Source: Hyparrhenia diplandra (Eukaryota > Streptophyta > Magnoliopsida > Poales > Poaceae). From it: DNA of 64,000 bases. Shown here piece by piece: positions 12,698 to 23,490 of the stretch. The stretch covers positions 62,001-126,000 of the forward strand of contig JADLZK010009380.1 in NCBI GenBank assembly GCA_015847255.1. Direction: 5' to 3'. The notes beneath the pieces were generated by a model. It made no database searches, had not been told where the DNA came from, and saw only the letters and a list, made by a program, of their open reading frames with translations. Position numbers and translations under genes: made by a program. Each line of letters starts with the position of its first letter. The first letter of the stretch is position 1.

Positions 12698-13049
12698 CAG
12701 GTGCGGGAGTATAATTTGTAGCTAGCTTACAAAACATAATATTCTGTAGCCAGGTCGAACGACCGCGCCAGCTTTCCCGCACCAGGCTGAGCGTGGCATG
12801 GCATCTGCATGCGGCATTAGCAGATGCTTAATTACCGCCATGCATGCAGGTCCTGCAATTACTGCTAGACGCATGCAGGATGCAATTGACACCGATGTGC
12901 ATGGAGGTCGTAGACTAGTTACTGCTGTTTCCATGCAGGGTGAACGTGTTGTATTTTTGTTGCTAGATGATTCTTTCCTTATATTGAACTTCTATTTACC
13001 ACAATTAGGCATTAAGCTTTTAAGATAACCCATAGTAAATTTACTATAG
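12698..13049. other. 3' flank of the GT61 remnant
   Basis: No coding signal was seen. The stretch has several ATGCAT/GCATGC-rich segments and turns AT-rich toward 13000. Confidence 0.4.
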
Positions 13050-13329
13050 TTATGAGAATTCGCACCAACAAATACTTACGAGAATCTGCATTAGAAAACA
13101 CGAAGTATTTATGAGATTTTGCATTATTACCAAATATTTACCAGAATTTTTTTCTAATAATATTTACGAGAACCTTCATGTATATTTACAAGAATTTGCA
13201 CTAATAATATTTACGAGAATCTTCATTTTACGAGAATTTGCACTGATGATACTGATATTTACGAGAATTCACACTTAGAAATATAGTTACGAGAATCTGC
13301 ACTAAGAAATCTTTATGAGAATCATGCAC
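13050..13329. repeat. Degenerate array of a TTACGAGAATYTGCAC motif
   Basis: About eleven copies of a 16-base motif close to TTACGAGAATTTGCAC recur at irregular 15-35-base spacing. Clear copies lie near 13077, 13228 and 13287. Variants change one to four bases (TTATGAGAATTCGCAC, TTACGAGAACCTTCAT). Linkers are AT-rich and differ in length, so this is not a simple satellite. No function is known to me. Confidence 0.7.
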
Positions 13330-13562
13330 AATTGGGTGCTTTCCAATAGTATAATCAGAGAAAAATAACAAAATCAAATACGAACATCTCTGTCATCGTT
13401 AATACAGGACACAATATAGCACAATGAAGAATACATGAATATTAATCACGGGTGATTTCGGTTCTGCCGTGCGTGTGCGCATGCAGGATAGGGAACAAGT
13501 AGTTACGACAATAGATGGCATAGTGTACACACATGCACACAAGGGAATTACTATAATATATA

Positions 13563-14036
13563 TCACCGGAATTTGATCCCGGCCCTTGGACTGCAGCTCG
13601 GGATGGCTGCGCTTGGTGACGACGGAGGCCTGCAGCATCGTGCCACGTACCACCACCTTCCTCCCGATGGCTCCATGCCGGATCGACTGCCCGTATCCAC
13701 CGGCGAACAAGCCGGGGAAGGCCACCGTGACATCCGTCGAGGCGAGATCCCATCATCGCCGAAGCCGCCTGTCCGCCGGAAAAGGTGCTGGTCGCAGAGG
13801 GAGAAGGGGTCGCCGCCGTCACCGGAGAAGGACCTGCCTTGTTGATGTCGTGCACCTGGTCGTCGGCGAGGCAACAGATGTCCACGGTGCCGCGCCGCCG
13901 GCGTTGACGAAGGCCATGCTGGAACGTCAGTGCAGTCCACGACCACCACGCCGTTGCCGACGACGCACGCCAGCTTCCTGGCCAGAGGCAGCCAGGCAGG
14001 TACACCGCCCGTACGCTTGCTCGATCCATCGGACAT
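13563..14036 (-). other. Unrecognised GC-rich, coding-like segment
   Basis: The minus strand has overlapping open frames with grass-like GC-rich codon use. One frame begins ATG at 14036; another, lower down, reads GLFAGGYGQSIRHGAIGRKV near 13715-13655. The frames look like pieces of one protein broken by indels, but I do not recognise the family. GC-driven chance frames are the alternative. Confidence 0.2.
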
Positions 14037-14764
14037 GGAACGGGATCAATCCTGATCGGGCGGAGGACGAAGCGAATAAAATGGCACGGTGTGGTTTTGT
14101 GGTCAGCAAGATAAACAACAACGCTTAGCGATGTTTAGGGCGGTGATTTAGCTAGAAGAAATGGGCCAGCGCTGCCTGCTAATAAAATTGACCCACGCAT
14201 GACGCGCCTATGTAATTGGGCTTGGCTGGGTGCCGGTCGTACACTTAATTGCTTTAATTACGCATGCATGTGCCTGATGTCGCATGCAAGGCAAACAGGC
14301 TCGGCCTGGTGCGCGCCTGGTGCACCTGGTGGCCTGGCTACAAAATCAGTCATTCTGTAGCTAGCTAGCTATGAAGTAATAGTTCTATATACAAGTTGGG
14401 TTTATATACTACTCAGAATGACGACTCTATCAGATCCCATTAACAAGCTTAGATCTAGTGTATAGTTAACATAACGACTCAGATCCTCGCTTTGGTGACT
14501 GACGATCAGATCAGATTTCAATTTGGCCGAAAACTGCTGTTGTAGTCAACCTGGATCAGCAAAGTTGCCTATGTTAAACGCACTTATGTATATCTATCTT
14601 CCTGATTGAGATTGCTAGAGAGGGCTGCAAAACTTGTACCTGGACCTGGTGGATCACGGTATGGATCCCATGAGTTGGATGCAAGACTCGGTGTAGTGTT
14701 TGGTTGAGATTGGTCCAGCGCTGCAAAGATTGTACCTTGAGCTGGTTCTTCTTATATAAAAAAA
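14037..14764. other. Intergenic DNA up to a Helitron 3' end
   Basis: No gene or known repeat was recognised. There are short AGCTAGCT and CTGGTG runs. The stretch ends with AAAAAA just before the CTAG terminus at 14765. Confidence 0.4.
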
Positions 14765-14990
14765 CTAGTTAAACGCCCGTGCGTTCTTCTACGGGATAAT
14801 AAATTTTATATAAAAAACAGGGATCGCATGATAAGATAACAATACTATGATGAAATTAAACAATGTTATTAAAATGACATTTAATCCAAATAGTTACCAA
14901 TGTGAACCCTTAATGTTTATTGGAACCAATTAAATCAAATAAGAAATATTTTGTCAAGCACAAAAAGTTACTCGATTAAACAAATGTTAC

Positions 14991-15900
14991 CATATCTTGG
15001 TCCAAGTAATCTAGCACCCTTTCAGTTAAATAACGACGCACGTTAGTGCAGTAATCGCCTTCAAATCTCCCTTTCTTTTCTCCATCCTCCTTCATAACTG
15101 CAGTAATGCATGCCGAATCAAGATAGACTTTACCTCCCCGGTCTCATTTTATAATCAGTCTAAGCATCCGTGACCTACAAACATCGAGAAATTAGGAACA
15201 AAGGACTTTCATATGACTAATTAATGGTTGAATGAGTATTATGACCTGCATCAATTACCTCGTTACCCCGAATTCTCTTGGATCAAACAGGCATTCCATA
15301 TGGTTTCTTGACAATTGAACATCATCGATGAGCACAAGCTTTCCCCGCCCAGGTTTTGATGGAATTTGTTTGGTCGATTCAATTATGGCTTAATCACTTT
15401 CAGTGCAAATGTAATCTAAAAAAGGACACGATTAACCTTGTAGGCTTAATTAATACTATTACATGATAATATAATTATTATTAACAAAATAGGTACTAAA
15501 TCGGTAGCATAATGGATCAAAAGTACACTACCTTGCGGCATGAATCTACATTTGTTGTGATGAATCTACATCAAGAGAATCCGTTTAATTTGGGTTGTAA
15601 ACATTAGTGTCGTTCATATTGGTCGTACTGTATCATGTTCTCGCGACACCCTCCGGTCCCAACAACATCTCCATATTATAGATTTCCTTCTCATAGGTGG
15701 CTCATCTCAGATCGGAACTTTACCCCTGTAGGGGGCAAGTTTGTCCATGGAATTTTCCTCGGTTGTACAATGTCCTCAAAAAGCTTCACATCCGAAGTAT
15801 CCACATGCTCTTTGGAAGTTTCCGTTTGCACAATACCTTCTAAAACATCCATAGGCTCTTTCAAAAGTTTTGCATCGAAGTATCCATCGAGACCTATAAA
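14991..15900 (-). pseudogene. Ulp1-like (C48) cysteine protease fragment
   Basis: Two blocks separated by an intron-like gap read as pieces of the Ulp1-type protein common in rice transposons. One is 15352-15268 (GRGKLVLIDDVQLSRNHMEC); the other is 15139-14991 (GGKVYLDSACITAVMKEDGE, ending LDYLDQDM before a GTAAC donor). A further open stretch at 15900-15690 (VQPRKIPWTNLPPTG) may be an upstream exon. The catalytic His-Asp-Cys region is not visible. The fragment has the same orientation as element A. It could be transposon cargo or a captured host protease. Confidence 0.5.
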
Positions 15901-16394
15901 AGAATAAAAATAAGTTATTTTTTGAAATGATTAAGGTACAAACATACTTATAAAAGAATAAATCATGATTTTTTTTTTGAAATGATTAATGTACAACCAT
16001 GGATGTCGTTGATTCAAAATTGAAATGATATAGAGCTATATGAAATTCTATTATATTTGTTCTATTGTACACTAACAATTTTTATATATGCATAAATAAT
16101 AAATTTAAATGTTGCTAAACATACTACATATAATATTTTAGAGTAGAATATAATATACATAATTATTTAGATTATTTAGTCAAAACCAACTTATGATTTT
16201 TTTTTTTTTTTGCATTTGTACATGAATAAACTTAATTATTGTTAAACGTGTATATATATTTATACATATAAATAATATATGCGTATATTTTATATTTTAT
16301 TTTATAAAAAAAGAAAGAAAACGTATTTCCTTGTCCGCTTCTCTCCCAGCCGCACCCTCTCGCATCTCCTTGTCCGCTCCTCCCCCATCCCCAC

Positions 16395-17263
16395 TATAGA
16401 TTTCCAACGGGCAGGCCGGGTCCGGGACCGGCGTCTTGGGCGTCTTGGGGCGTCTGACGCCGGCGGGCCTCGTCGAACCCACGGGCTTCATCGGGCCGTG
16501 CCGCTCGGCCTCGTGCACGGGGGTCGGCCCGCGCACGCCCACCGGGCCTCGAAGCGTCTTGGTCGGCCCGCCGGCCGAAAAATCCGGCCCGGGCAGGCGC
16601 CGCGTAGCAGCAGCGGCGCCACCCGCTTCGCCCTTTTACGTGCGCGCATCAAGAGCGGCGGCGGCGCCTCTTGCTCGCCCCGCGGCGGGAGCTCTCACCG
16701 TCGCGTGGCACGCCCGCGTCACCCCCGCACCGCGGCGGAGGTGGCCTCGCCCCGGCGAGGAGGCGGCGCTCCCTCGGGGATGGGGAAGGGAAGGGCGGCG
16801 GCCGTGGCGTGGGGAAGCGGAGAGGCGGCCGGCGGCGTGGGGAAGGAAGGGGCGGCCGGCGCGCGTGGGAGGCGAAGGGCGGCCGGCGCGCGTGGGGAAG
16901 CGGAGGGGCGGCCGCGCTGGCAGGGGAAGCGGAGGGTTGGGGATGCGGCGCGCGTGGGGAAGGGGGAAGGGGAAGGGCCGGCTTTAGGTTTAGGGTTAGC
17001 GCGGTTGTGGTTTGGGCCAAATGTAAAGTTGTGTGGAGTTTTTATTTATTTACGATCTCGGTTTGAGGCCCATACAGGCCGCGGCTATACCACCGTCTTG
17101 AGCGGCCGTGCTTTGAGGCCGTGCGATGGTCGGCCCAAAGCACGCCGGCGGCCCTCACCGGGCCAGCCCGGCCGGGCCTTCACCGTGCCGGGCCGTTTTG
17201 GGCGAGGCCAAAGGCCGTGCCTCGGGCCGTGCCTTCGGGCCACGGGCCATATGGAAATCTATA
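16395..17263. repeat. GC-rich unit bounded by 11-bp inverted repeats
   Basis: TATAGATTTCC at 16395-16405 and its complement GGAAATCTATA at 17253-17263 enclose about 870 bases. Just inside, both ends are rich in GGGCC/GGCCC. The middle is a very GC-rich, arginine/proline-coding-like tract with no family match. It may be a TIR transposon, but no convincing target duplication was found. Confidence 0.35.
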
Positions 17264-18192
17264 GGAAAAAGTCCACATTTCCTCCTCCAACTATCACGAA
17301 GTTCACTTTTCCTCCCTCAACTCCAAAAACCGGACAAATCGGCTCCCTCAACTTTTCAAACCATGCATTTTACCTCCCTCGGGCAGTTTTGAAGGTGGTT
17401 TGCTACAGTAACTGCGGGTTTGCTACAGCGTATGTGGTTTTGCTACAGTACACAGGTGCCTTTGTCTTTTTTTTTTTTTTTAAATTAGGTTGAATCTTTG
17501 AAAAATCATAGTAAATCATAGAAAAATCATAAAATGAAAAATCCAGTTTTGTTGGACTCCACATGAGTAGATCTACATAGTAAATATATAATATAATATG
17601 CTTTAGTATAAAGTTTTTGCTACGAAGGTTTTGTCTTTTTCTTTTTTATTTATTTGGTTTGAATATTTGAAAAATCATAGTAAATCATACAAAAATCATA
17701 AAATAGAAAATCTAATTTTGTTAGACTCACATGAGTAGATCTACATAGTGAATATATAATATGATATGCTTTAGTACAAAGTTCTACACAGTGAATATAT
17801 AATTAATTGAAATAATTCGTAAATCGCAACTTCTATAATTATTTTGTTGAACTAAAGTATACCATATTATAAATTCTTTGTGTAGATCTACTCATGTGGA
17901 GTCTAACAAAATTAGATTTTTTATTTTATGATTTTTCTATGATTTACTATGATTTTTCAAAAGATTCAACCTAATTTTTTAAAAAAGAAAAGACAAAGGC
18001 ACCTGGACAGTAGCAAAACCACAGACGCCAGAAGCAAACCCGCGGTTACTGTAGAAAAACCGCCTTCAAAACCGCCCGGCGAAGGTAAAATGCATGGTTT
18101 GAAAAGTTCGGATGAGAGCGATTGTCTAGGTTTGGAAATGAGGAGGAAAAGTCGAACTCGTAACAAAACTGAGGGAGAATGTGGACTTTTCC
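17264..18192. mobile_element. Long-TIR MULE-MITE with 9-bp target duplication
   Basis: Starts GGAAAAAGTCCACAT and ends ATGTGGACTTTTCC. It is flanked by an exact 9-bp duplication AAATCTATA (17255-17263 and 18193-18201), the size typical of Mutator-like elements. The two arms, each about 300 bases, are inverted copies carrying TTTTCAAACCATGCATTTTA, TTTGCTACAGT and CATGAGTAGATCTACA motifs. Part of the left arm is repeated in tandem (about 17480-17620 and 17636-17790). No transposase is present. A relative lies at 33493-34570. Confidence 0.8.
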
Positions 18193-18201
18193 AAATCTAT
18201 A

Positions 18202-19500
18202 ATCCCCACCAACGCCTGGTCCGGCGTCATCACTCCCATCTCCGTCCATGGCACACCGCGAGGCCGCAAGGAAGCTCCACCTTTCCCCTTCATCTCAACC
18301 TCTTCGTCTCCCCAATCGCAGCACGTAGGGCAGGAGCAGGGCGGTGGCGGAGCAGGACGGGCGGGAGCAGGGCGTGCGGAGCAGGACGGCGGGCCTCACG
18401 AGACCGGCGGCTTTGCTCCCATGCGGCTGCTCTCCAAGTTCGAGCGGGAGCAGGGCAGCAGCGGAGCAGGTCGGCGGCCCCAAGTTCGAGCGGGAACTTT
18501 AAGTTCCCTCTTCTTGTCCCATCGACTGCGCCGAGCTCGAGCGGCGGGACGGAGCTCGCGTGGCTGCTGGATCCGAGCTTCTCCTCGCCCGCGACCGCCG
18601 GATCAACAATACACTGGACCGGAGCTCGCACGGCGTGGCGGACGACAACGGCAGTGCTGATCGGAGCTGGCATGGCGGGGTGGACAACAACGGCGAGGCG
18701 CTCCTGCGGAAGACGACGACGGAGCGGCAGGCGGCGGACTCGACGCTCGGCGCGGTTTGGTACACGCTGTTGCAGCTCGCGGCAGGCTGGCGGGCGGACG
18801 ACAACGGCGGAGCTCGCGACGGGCGGGGTCTGGGTCGTCGCTGCTGGAGGAGGCGCACGAAGGGGAGAGGAAAGCGGCCCCGAGACATGGCGGGTCCTTG
18901 GCGGCGGGGCGGGCGGCTTGACGGGTCCAAGGCGCGACGCAGCGGGGAGCTCGGCGGTCCGATTTCGGCGGGGAGCTCCTTGTCCGGCACGGCGAAGCAC
19001 ATCGCGGTGCTCCTATATGCCTACTTACCGATGTCACATGGATGATGCACATGATGTGCTCGATCATTTGCCTCTACATCGCGGTGATCCTCTACTACTT
19101 GCTATGTAACATTCTTTGAATATGTAGTTCAAGAATAACCTTTTCTGCATCTGCTGTTTGGGAATTTTCTCGTATGGATTCCGTGTAAACGCATTTCCTA
19201 TTACTCTTGTCCTGCTATTATTCTGTGACCTCTACATCGCGGTGATTCCGTGTAAACGCATTTCTGCATGATGTGGTCGAATTCTAAAACTCTTGTCCTG
19301 CTATTATTCATAGTGGTACAAGAAATATTCTGTGACCTTGCCAGTGAATATAAAACAATGATTATAGTAGCTACGTTCTCAAAACTATTATTAGTCCTTT
19401 ATTATCCTCAAACTTTTGATTTGACTCACCCAGTATGAGCTTTTTATAGCGGTCATGTTTTTTTCTATATTTTACTAAAAAAATTTCAACATGTTCACAG
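18202..19500. other. GC-rich segment and repeat-rich link inside element A
   Basis: 18202-19000 is very GC-rich with GGAGCAGG and GACGACAACGGCG repeats; its long frames on both strands match no family. From 19040 to 19350 short segments such as CTCTACATCGCGGTGAT, CCGTGTAAACGCATTT and CTCTTGTCCTGCTATTATT each occur twice, a scrambled duplication. Confidence 0.4.
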
Positions 19501-19772
19501 CTCCTTGCTATGAAGAGGATTGACATGGTAGATCTGTCATTGTCAGAACAAGATGAATTAATGGACATGCTTTGGAATATCTCCAGATTAAAGCACCCCA
19601 ATATCAGTGCGCTTGTGGGATATTGTGTGGAGTTTCGACATTGTGCACTTCTATATGAGTATGCAGAAAATGGCTCTCTTGATGATATTTTGTTTTCAGC
19701 AGCCACAAGATCCAGGGCTTTGTCATGGAAAGCTCGGATAAAGATTGCTCTTGGAGTTGCCTATGCTCTGGA
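19501..19772 (+). pseudogene. Captured exon of a STRUBBELIG-type receptor-like kinase
   Basis: A CAG acceptor (to 19500) and a GTAAGA donor (from 19773) bound an open exon. It reads like the N-lobe of SRF/STRUBBELIG kinases: LLAMKRIDMVDLSLSEQDE, then ISRLKHPNISALVGYC, then LLYEYAENGSLDDIL, ending ALGVAYALE. The ATP-lysine position is present (AMK), but no catalytic-loop exon follows. It lies on the plus strand, antisense to the Helitron's own 5'-3' direction. Confidence 0.65.
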
Positions 19773-20579
19773 GTAAGAATTACACTCTGAGAAAAATACT
19801 TTCACCTTCTGTTAGATCCTTCAATAAAAATCATGCTATTTCAAAATAGCCCCATATATACAGTTAGATCCTCCTTAAATTGCTACCATCTGTATCTGTT
19901 TATCCATGTCTTGCTTTTTTTTTGTGTGTTTTTCTAAATTTTCTCCTTTTGTGTAGTACATTTACTAAGAGTGATATTCATGTGCAGCTACATGTGCCCA
20001 AGGTCAAGGTTGTTTAACAGTGTAATCAGAGCATCAAGGTTAGTATTCTGGCACATCTCCTACTTGAGATCGCTTCAGAAATTAGTGAGGGAGCACGATT
20101 GTTAGTATGTAATGCATAATATGTGAAACCTTGCTGCCTTGATCATTGGCTGTGGACTGAAAAAGGAGTGGAGGGTAATATTTTCAGTCATTAGTTCAGA
20201 ATTATGTACTTTCAGTTTAGGTATATTTCAGTCCTAATTCTAAGTTTTAATTGAAAAGATGTCAATTTAAGTTGGGGATAACCTTTAACAGTGCCATAAA
20301 TAAGTTTAGTTGTTTCTACTGTGGGGAAAAGATGCCATAAATAAGTTTAGTTGTTTCTATGATTGCTTGAATTTGGCCTGAACTGATGTAACCCTGTAAA
20401 CCCATAGGTGCTCTTTGTTGCAGTCTACAACCAATATAAACAGATATAGTGGCTAGATTTTTAATGAATGGTGCACCGTTTTGTGTTAATAAACACATCT
20501 AAATTACCTTATCAATTATTGTGCAGACCAGACTAATTGTCTTACTTCCTATCGGTTTCCAATTGTCCCTAAACCTCAG

Positions 20580-20678
20580 AAATTGGTCAGATTGTGCCTT
20601 GGCACCCTTGGTCAGCATCTTGAAGATATCATCACTGATATTTCAGAATTTGCTGCCTTATTTCCACCCCACATAAAG
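20580..20678 (+). pseudogene. Captured exon, unidentified (possibly LRR/RNI protein)
   Basis: A 99-base open exon lies between a CTCAG acceptor and a GGTACTT donor. It encodes 33 residues beginning KLVRLCLGTLGQHLEDI and ending with FPPHIK. The exon form and codon pattern support real coding origin. The leucine pattern suggests an LRR or Rad7-like protein, but I cannot name the source. Confidence 0.4.
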
Positions 20679-20769
20679 GTACTTTTATGCATCTATGTAT
20701 GCCACTTGGTCAAATTATCTTCAAGTTTAACCGCATGATTTTTTTTTAACTTTGCACTTGTGCTTACAG

Positions 20770-20851
20770 TTCAGTTCATATTGTCACTAATGTTGTTCCC
20801 CCAAGTATTGGGCTTCTGGTGTCTCTCATCAAGGAAGCTTTTGAGGATTGG
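20770..20851 (+). pseudogene. Captured exon of a P4-type phospholipid-transporting ATPase
   Basis: Between a TTACAG acceptor and a GTTAGT donor the exon reads VHIVTNVVPPSIGLL followed by VSLIKEAFEDW. This matches the conserved segment of plant aminophospholipid ATPases (ALA flippases) around TNVVPL...LLVSLIKEAFEDW. Only this fragment is present. Plus strand, in line with the neighbouring captured exons. Confidence 0.7.
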
Positions 20852-21391
20852 GTTAGTATTGCTATTCACTATTTTCTTCTGCCATGGATCCATGTTGTGT
20901 AATGTTGTGGTTTAATTGCATATATAAAAAACTAATTGTGATGACACTTATTTAGAGCAGAAAACTAATAATCATTGCCATGCGGAAAACTAATAATCAT
21001 CCATCTTTTTAAAAAAATAGAATAAAATATAGGCATTGCACAGCATGCCTATATGCTGCATATCAGATGCTAACTCAGATGCTGCACAGTTTGGTTTCTT
21101 TCATTATTTCAGTGAGATTGAGATCACATAAAGACTAACTGTAATCTGCTTGAAGGTCATAGATAGCAATTTAATGATTTGTGTGCACTTAAACTAATAA
21201 CTGAAAATCCTCAGGAAGTTCTAAATAGATTGCAATGCTTAATAACTGAAAACCGTGGAACAGATGACTTATACTGATCCGTTTATTCTATATAGATGCA
21301 GTAATAAGCATGAGACATTAAACACATGATGGAACAGATGTATATATGTGTAGGTGCAGTATCTAATTCTTGTCACCTTCCCGTCTTCAAG

Positions 21392-21593
21392 TCCTTGGAA
21401 CAGATGGGCTGAATGCTTATTTGAACAAGTACCACATTGATCTGGATGGTAAATTGCCATGTTTTGAGATGTTGGATCCTTTTTTTAGATGGATTATATA
21501 ACCATTCTATGTATATCATATTCAGGCATAGTAGAAAACCCTGGGCGAAGTTCATCAATGCTGATAACCAACATCTAGTATCAGAAGAGAAAG
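21392..21593 (+). pseudogene. Captured exons of casein kinase 2 alpha
   Basis: Two exons, 21392-21448 and 21526-21593, flank a short intron. They encode VLGTDGLNAYLNKYHIDLD and RHSRKPWAKFINADNQHLVS, characteristic of the CK2 alpha C-lobe (normally followed by PEAIDFLDKLLRYDH). Identity to the family is high up to HLVS and is then lost. There is no start or catalytic loop, so this is a fragment. Confidence 0.75.
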
Positions 21594-22165
21594 GTGTGAG
21601 TACCTGTGTGGATCTGCACCAACGGCTTGTGCTGCACAACGTCGTTTTCGTCTAGCCCTTGATCAAAGGTGTGGCTTCCTTGTAGGCGGATCCCGAGCAC
21701 CCTGCGGTGTGGAGGCATCAGCGCTTCCGGCGGCTTCAGGGTGGCGTTCGTCGCGAGCAGAAGGTCGTCGCTAGCAGAAGGCCTCCGATAGCTCGTGAGC
21801 GTGATGGGTCCTGCACGACGGCACTGCCGACGCTTCTTGCCGGCGACGATCCTCGTAAGCGGACCGGTTGCGGGAGGAGAGAAGATATTGGGGGCCAAGA
21901 TTGCGTGCATGTCTCCCATGATTTGGTTTGTTTCCTAATTACCGGTGCATGGGCTTTTTTTTTTTTAGACAGAAGATACGGGATGATGTAGGTGTGGGCT
22001 TTCCTTTCCTAATTACCGGTGCATTCCTTTCCTTTCACAGATCGCACGGGGAGGGAGCCGGACGACGACGCCTTCGTCGCATGGGGGCGGAGCGACGGAG
22101 CGGACCGATTTTTACCGCACCAAAAAGTCTGCATGCATGCATTGATTTTTACCGCACGATAAAAA

Positions 22166-22282
22166 GCAACCGCATTGCATGCATTGATTTGAATTGTTTC
22201 CTAATAAAGGCAACCGCATTGCATGCATTGATTTGAATTGTTTCCTAATAAAAGGCAACCGCATTGCATGCCTAATAAAAGG
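22166..22282. repeat. 44-45-bp tandem repeat near the 5' end of element A
   Basis: Copies begin at 22166, 22210 and 22255 with GCAACCGCATTGCATGC. The first two continue with ATTGATTTGAATTG and CCTAATAAA; the third is truncated. A more diverged copy lies upstream near 22120. Confidence 0.85.
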
Positions 22283-22350
22283 ATTTGGTTTGTTGCCTAA
22301 TAAAAGGCAATCGCATTAGGAAGGAGAGGTTTCTTTTGCATGAAATTCTA

Positions 22351-22797
22351 TTTTGCATGAATGAGGAAGGGAGGTTTCTATTTTTGCATCGCAGGAAAAG
22401 GCATGGAGGGGGTGCGCGATCCTTCGCATGCGCAGGGGAGAGGAGCGGACACAAACAAATGTCGTCGAAAAAAAATGACCCCCTTTCATCCTTTATATGT
22501 AGTAAAGATTTTGCATGAATGAGGAAGGGAGGTTTCTATTTTTGCATCGCAGGAAAAGGCATGGAGGGGGTGCGCGATCCTTCGCATGCGCAGGGGAGAG
22601 GAGCGGACACAAACAAATGTCGCATCTAAAAAAAAATGACCCCCTTTCATCCTTTATATGTAGTAAAGATTTTTTGCATCGCAGGAAAAGGCATGGAGGG
22701 GGTGCGCGATCCTTCGCATGCGCAGGGGAGAGGAGCGGACACAAACAAATGTCGCACGAAAAAATGACCCCCTTTCATCCTTTATATGTAGTAAAGA
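22351..22797 (-). repeat. Triplicated Helitron 5' end (158, 161 and 128 bp)
   Basis: Three head-to-tail units, 22351-22508, 22509-22669 and 22670-22797, each end (plus strand) with CCTTTATATGTAGTAAAGA. On the minus strand each therefore begins TCTTTACTACATATAAAGG. Units 1 and 2 are nearly identical. Unit 3 lacks the first 30 or so bases. Shared inner blocks include GGCATGGAGGGGGTGCGCG and CGCATGCGCAGGGGAGAGG. Confidence 0.9.
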
Positions 22798-23490
22798 AAA
22801 TGTTCTTTTTAGTACCATTCATTTTGTAATCACTTATTTTAGTATCAAAGGTACTTTAAGTACGACTCATACTTCTATTTATTATTCATACCATTTTTTA
22901 ATAAGGAATGGTCAAATATGCATTTTAAAAGTCAACAATGACTTATATTTTTGGAACAGAGTGTTTCATGTCAACTACTATCATATTCTCATGAGCGCGA
23001 GGGTTACAAAATCGTACCTTTGGTTTTCGACAAAAGAATGCTTCGTTTGATAGATCAAAGTTCCTCCGGATGAATGATCCAGCACAGGATTACTTGTGTG
23101 AGGTTCCATGAGTGATTGCAATAATGAAAACATATCCCCATCTATGCATTGATTCGAGAATTACAAAATTCGTCAGCACTAAATCTATCTTCAATTGAGA
23201 ACTCGTTAGTCACAAACATATCTCAAGTGTTGTAAATTTTGAATACTCCCCGAAAAACATATTTATATTTTTTGAAAAATTCTGCAAAAAAAGAAAAAAA
23301 AAAAAAAAACCAAAGTTGAGGTCTTTTTTTTTTTACACCCGTGCCAAATTTTGATAAAGACATTGATTCCATTTGAGAGAGACAAAAAAGTTGTGGTGAG
23401 TGAGCACAAGAAAAAAAATTGCATTATTAACGTTATTACAAACCAAATTTCACATCTCCCAAATGGCATGGATATGTTTAACAAAATTTA
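22798..23490. other. AT-rich intergenic DNA
   Basis: No coding exon was recognised between element A and the 3' end of the CBP60-like gene. It holds an A-rich run (23287-23310) and a facing T-run (23323-23334) that could pair weakly. Confidence 0.4.

Larger units (their letters stand above)
14765..22797 (-). mobile_element. Helitron-like element A carrying several gene fragments
   Basis: Read on the minus strand, the 3' end has a CCCGT...ACGGG hairpin followed by CGTTTAA and CTAG (14768-14765), then a host T: the Helitron 3' signature. The 5' end is TCTTTACTACATATAAAGG starting at 22797, and copies of it recur at 22669 and 22508. Element B at 42123-48506 has the same kind of 3' end and a related 5' end (TCTTTATACTTAC). 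No Rep/helicase frame was seen, so it would be non-autonomous. It contains a Ulp1-like fragment, a nested MULE-MITE and four captured exon blocks. Pairing these two ends is inference from family likeness. The base next to the 5' end is T rather than the usual A. Confidence 0.6.

Noticed and set aside
11679..12782. A 367-residue minus-strand frame over the GT61 region
   Set aside because: Shadow of the GC-rich GT61 coding strand, which shows all the family motifs.
16279..17493. A 404-residue open frame on the plus strand, with long frames opposite
   Set aside because: It is Arg/Gly/Ala-rich, driven by GC-rich repeats, spans the MULE-MITE boundary and shows no domain.
17949..19109. A 386-residue plus-strand frame
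   Set aside because: It begins inside the MULE-MITE arm and continues through a low-complexity GC tract; no family motif.
22351..22797. CRISPR-like repeat array
   Set aside because: Only three long direct units with no unique spacers, in a plant nuclear setting.
23287..23334. A-run and T-run pair as a possible terminator or hairpin
   Set aside because: Low complexity only; no role can be argued in a plant nuclear gene context.
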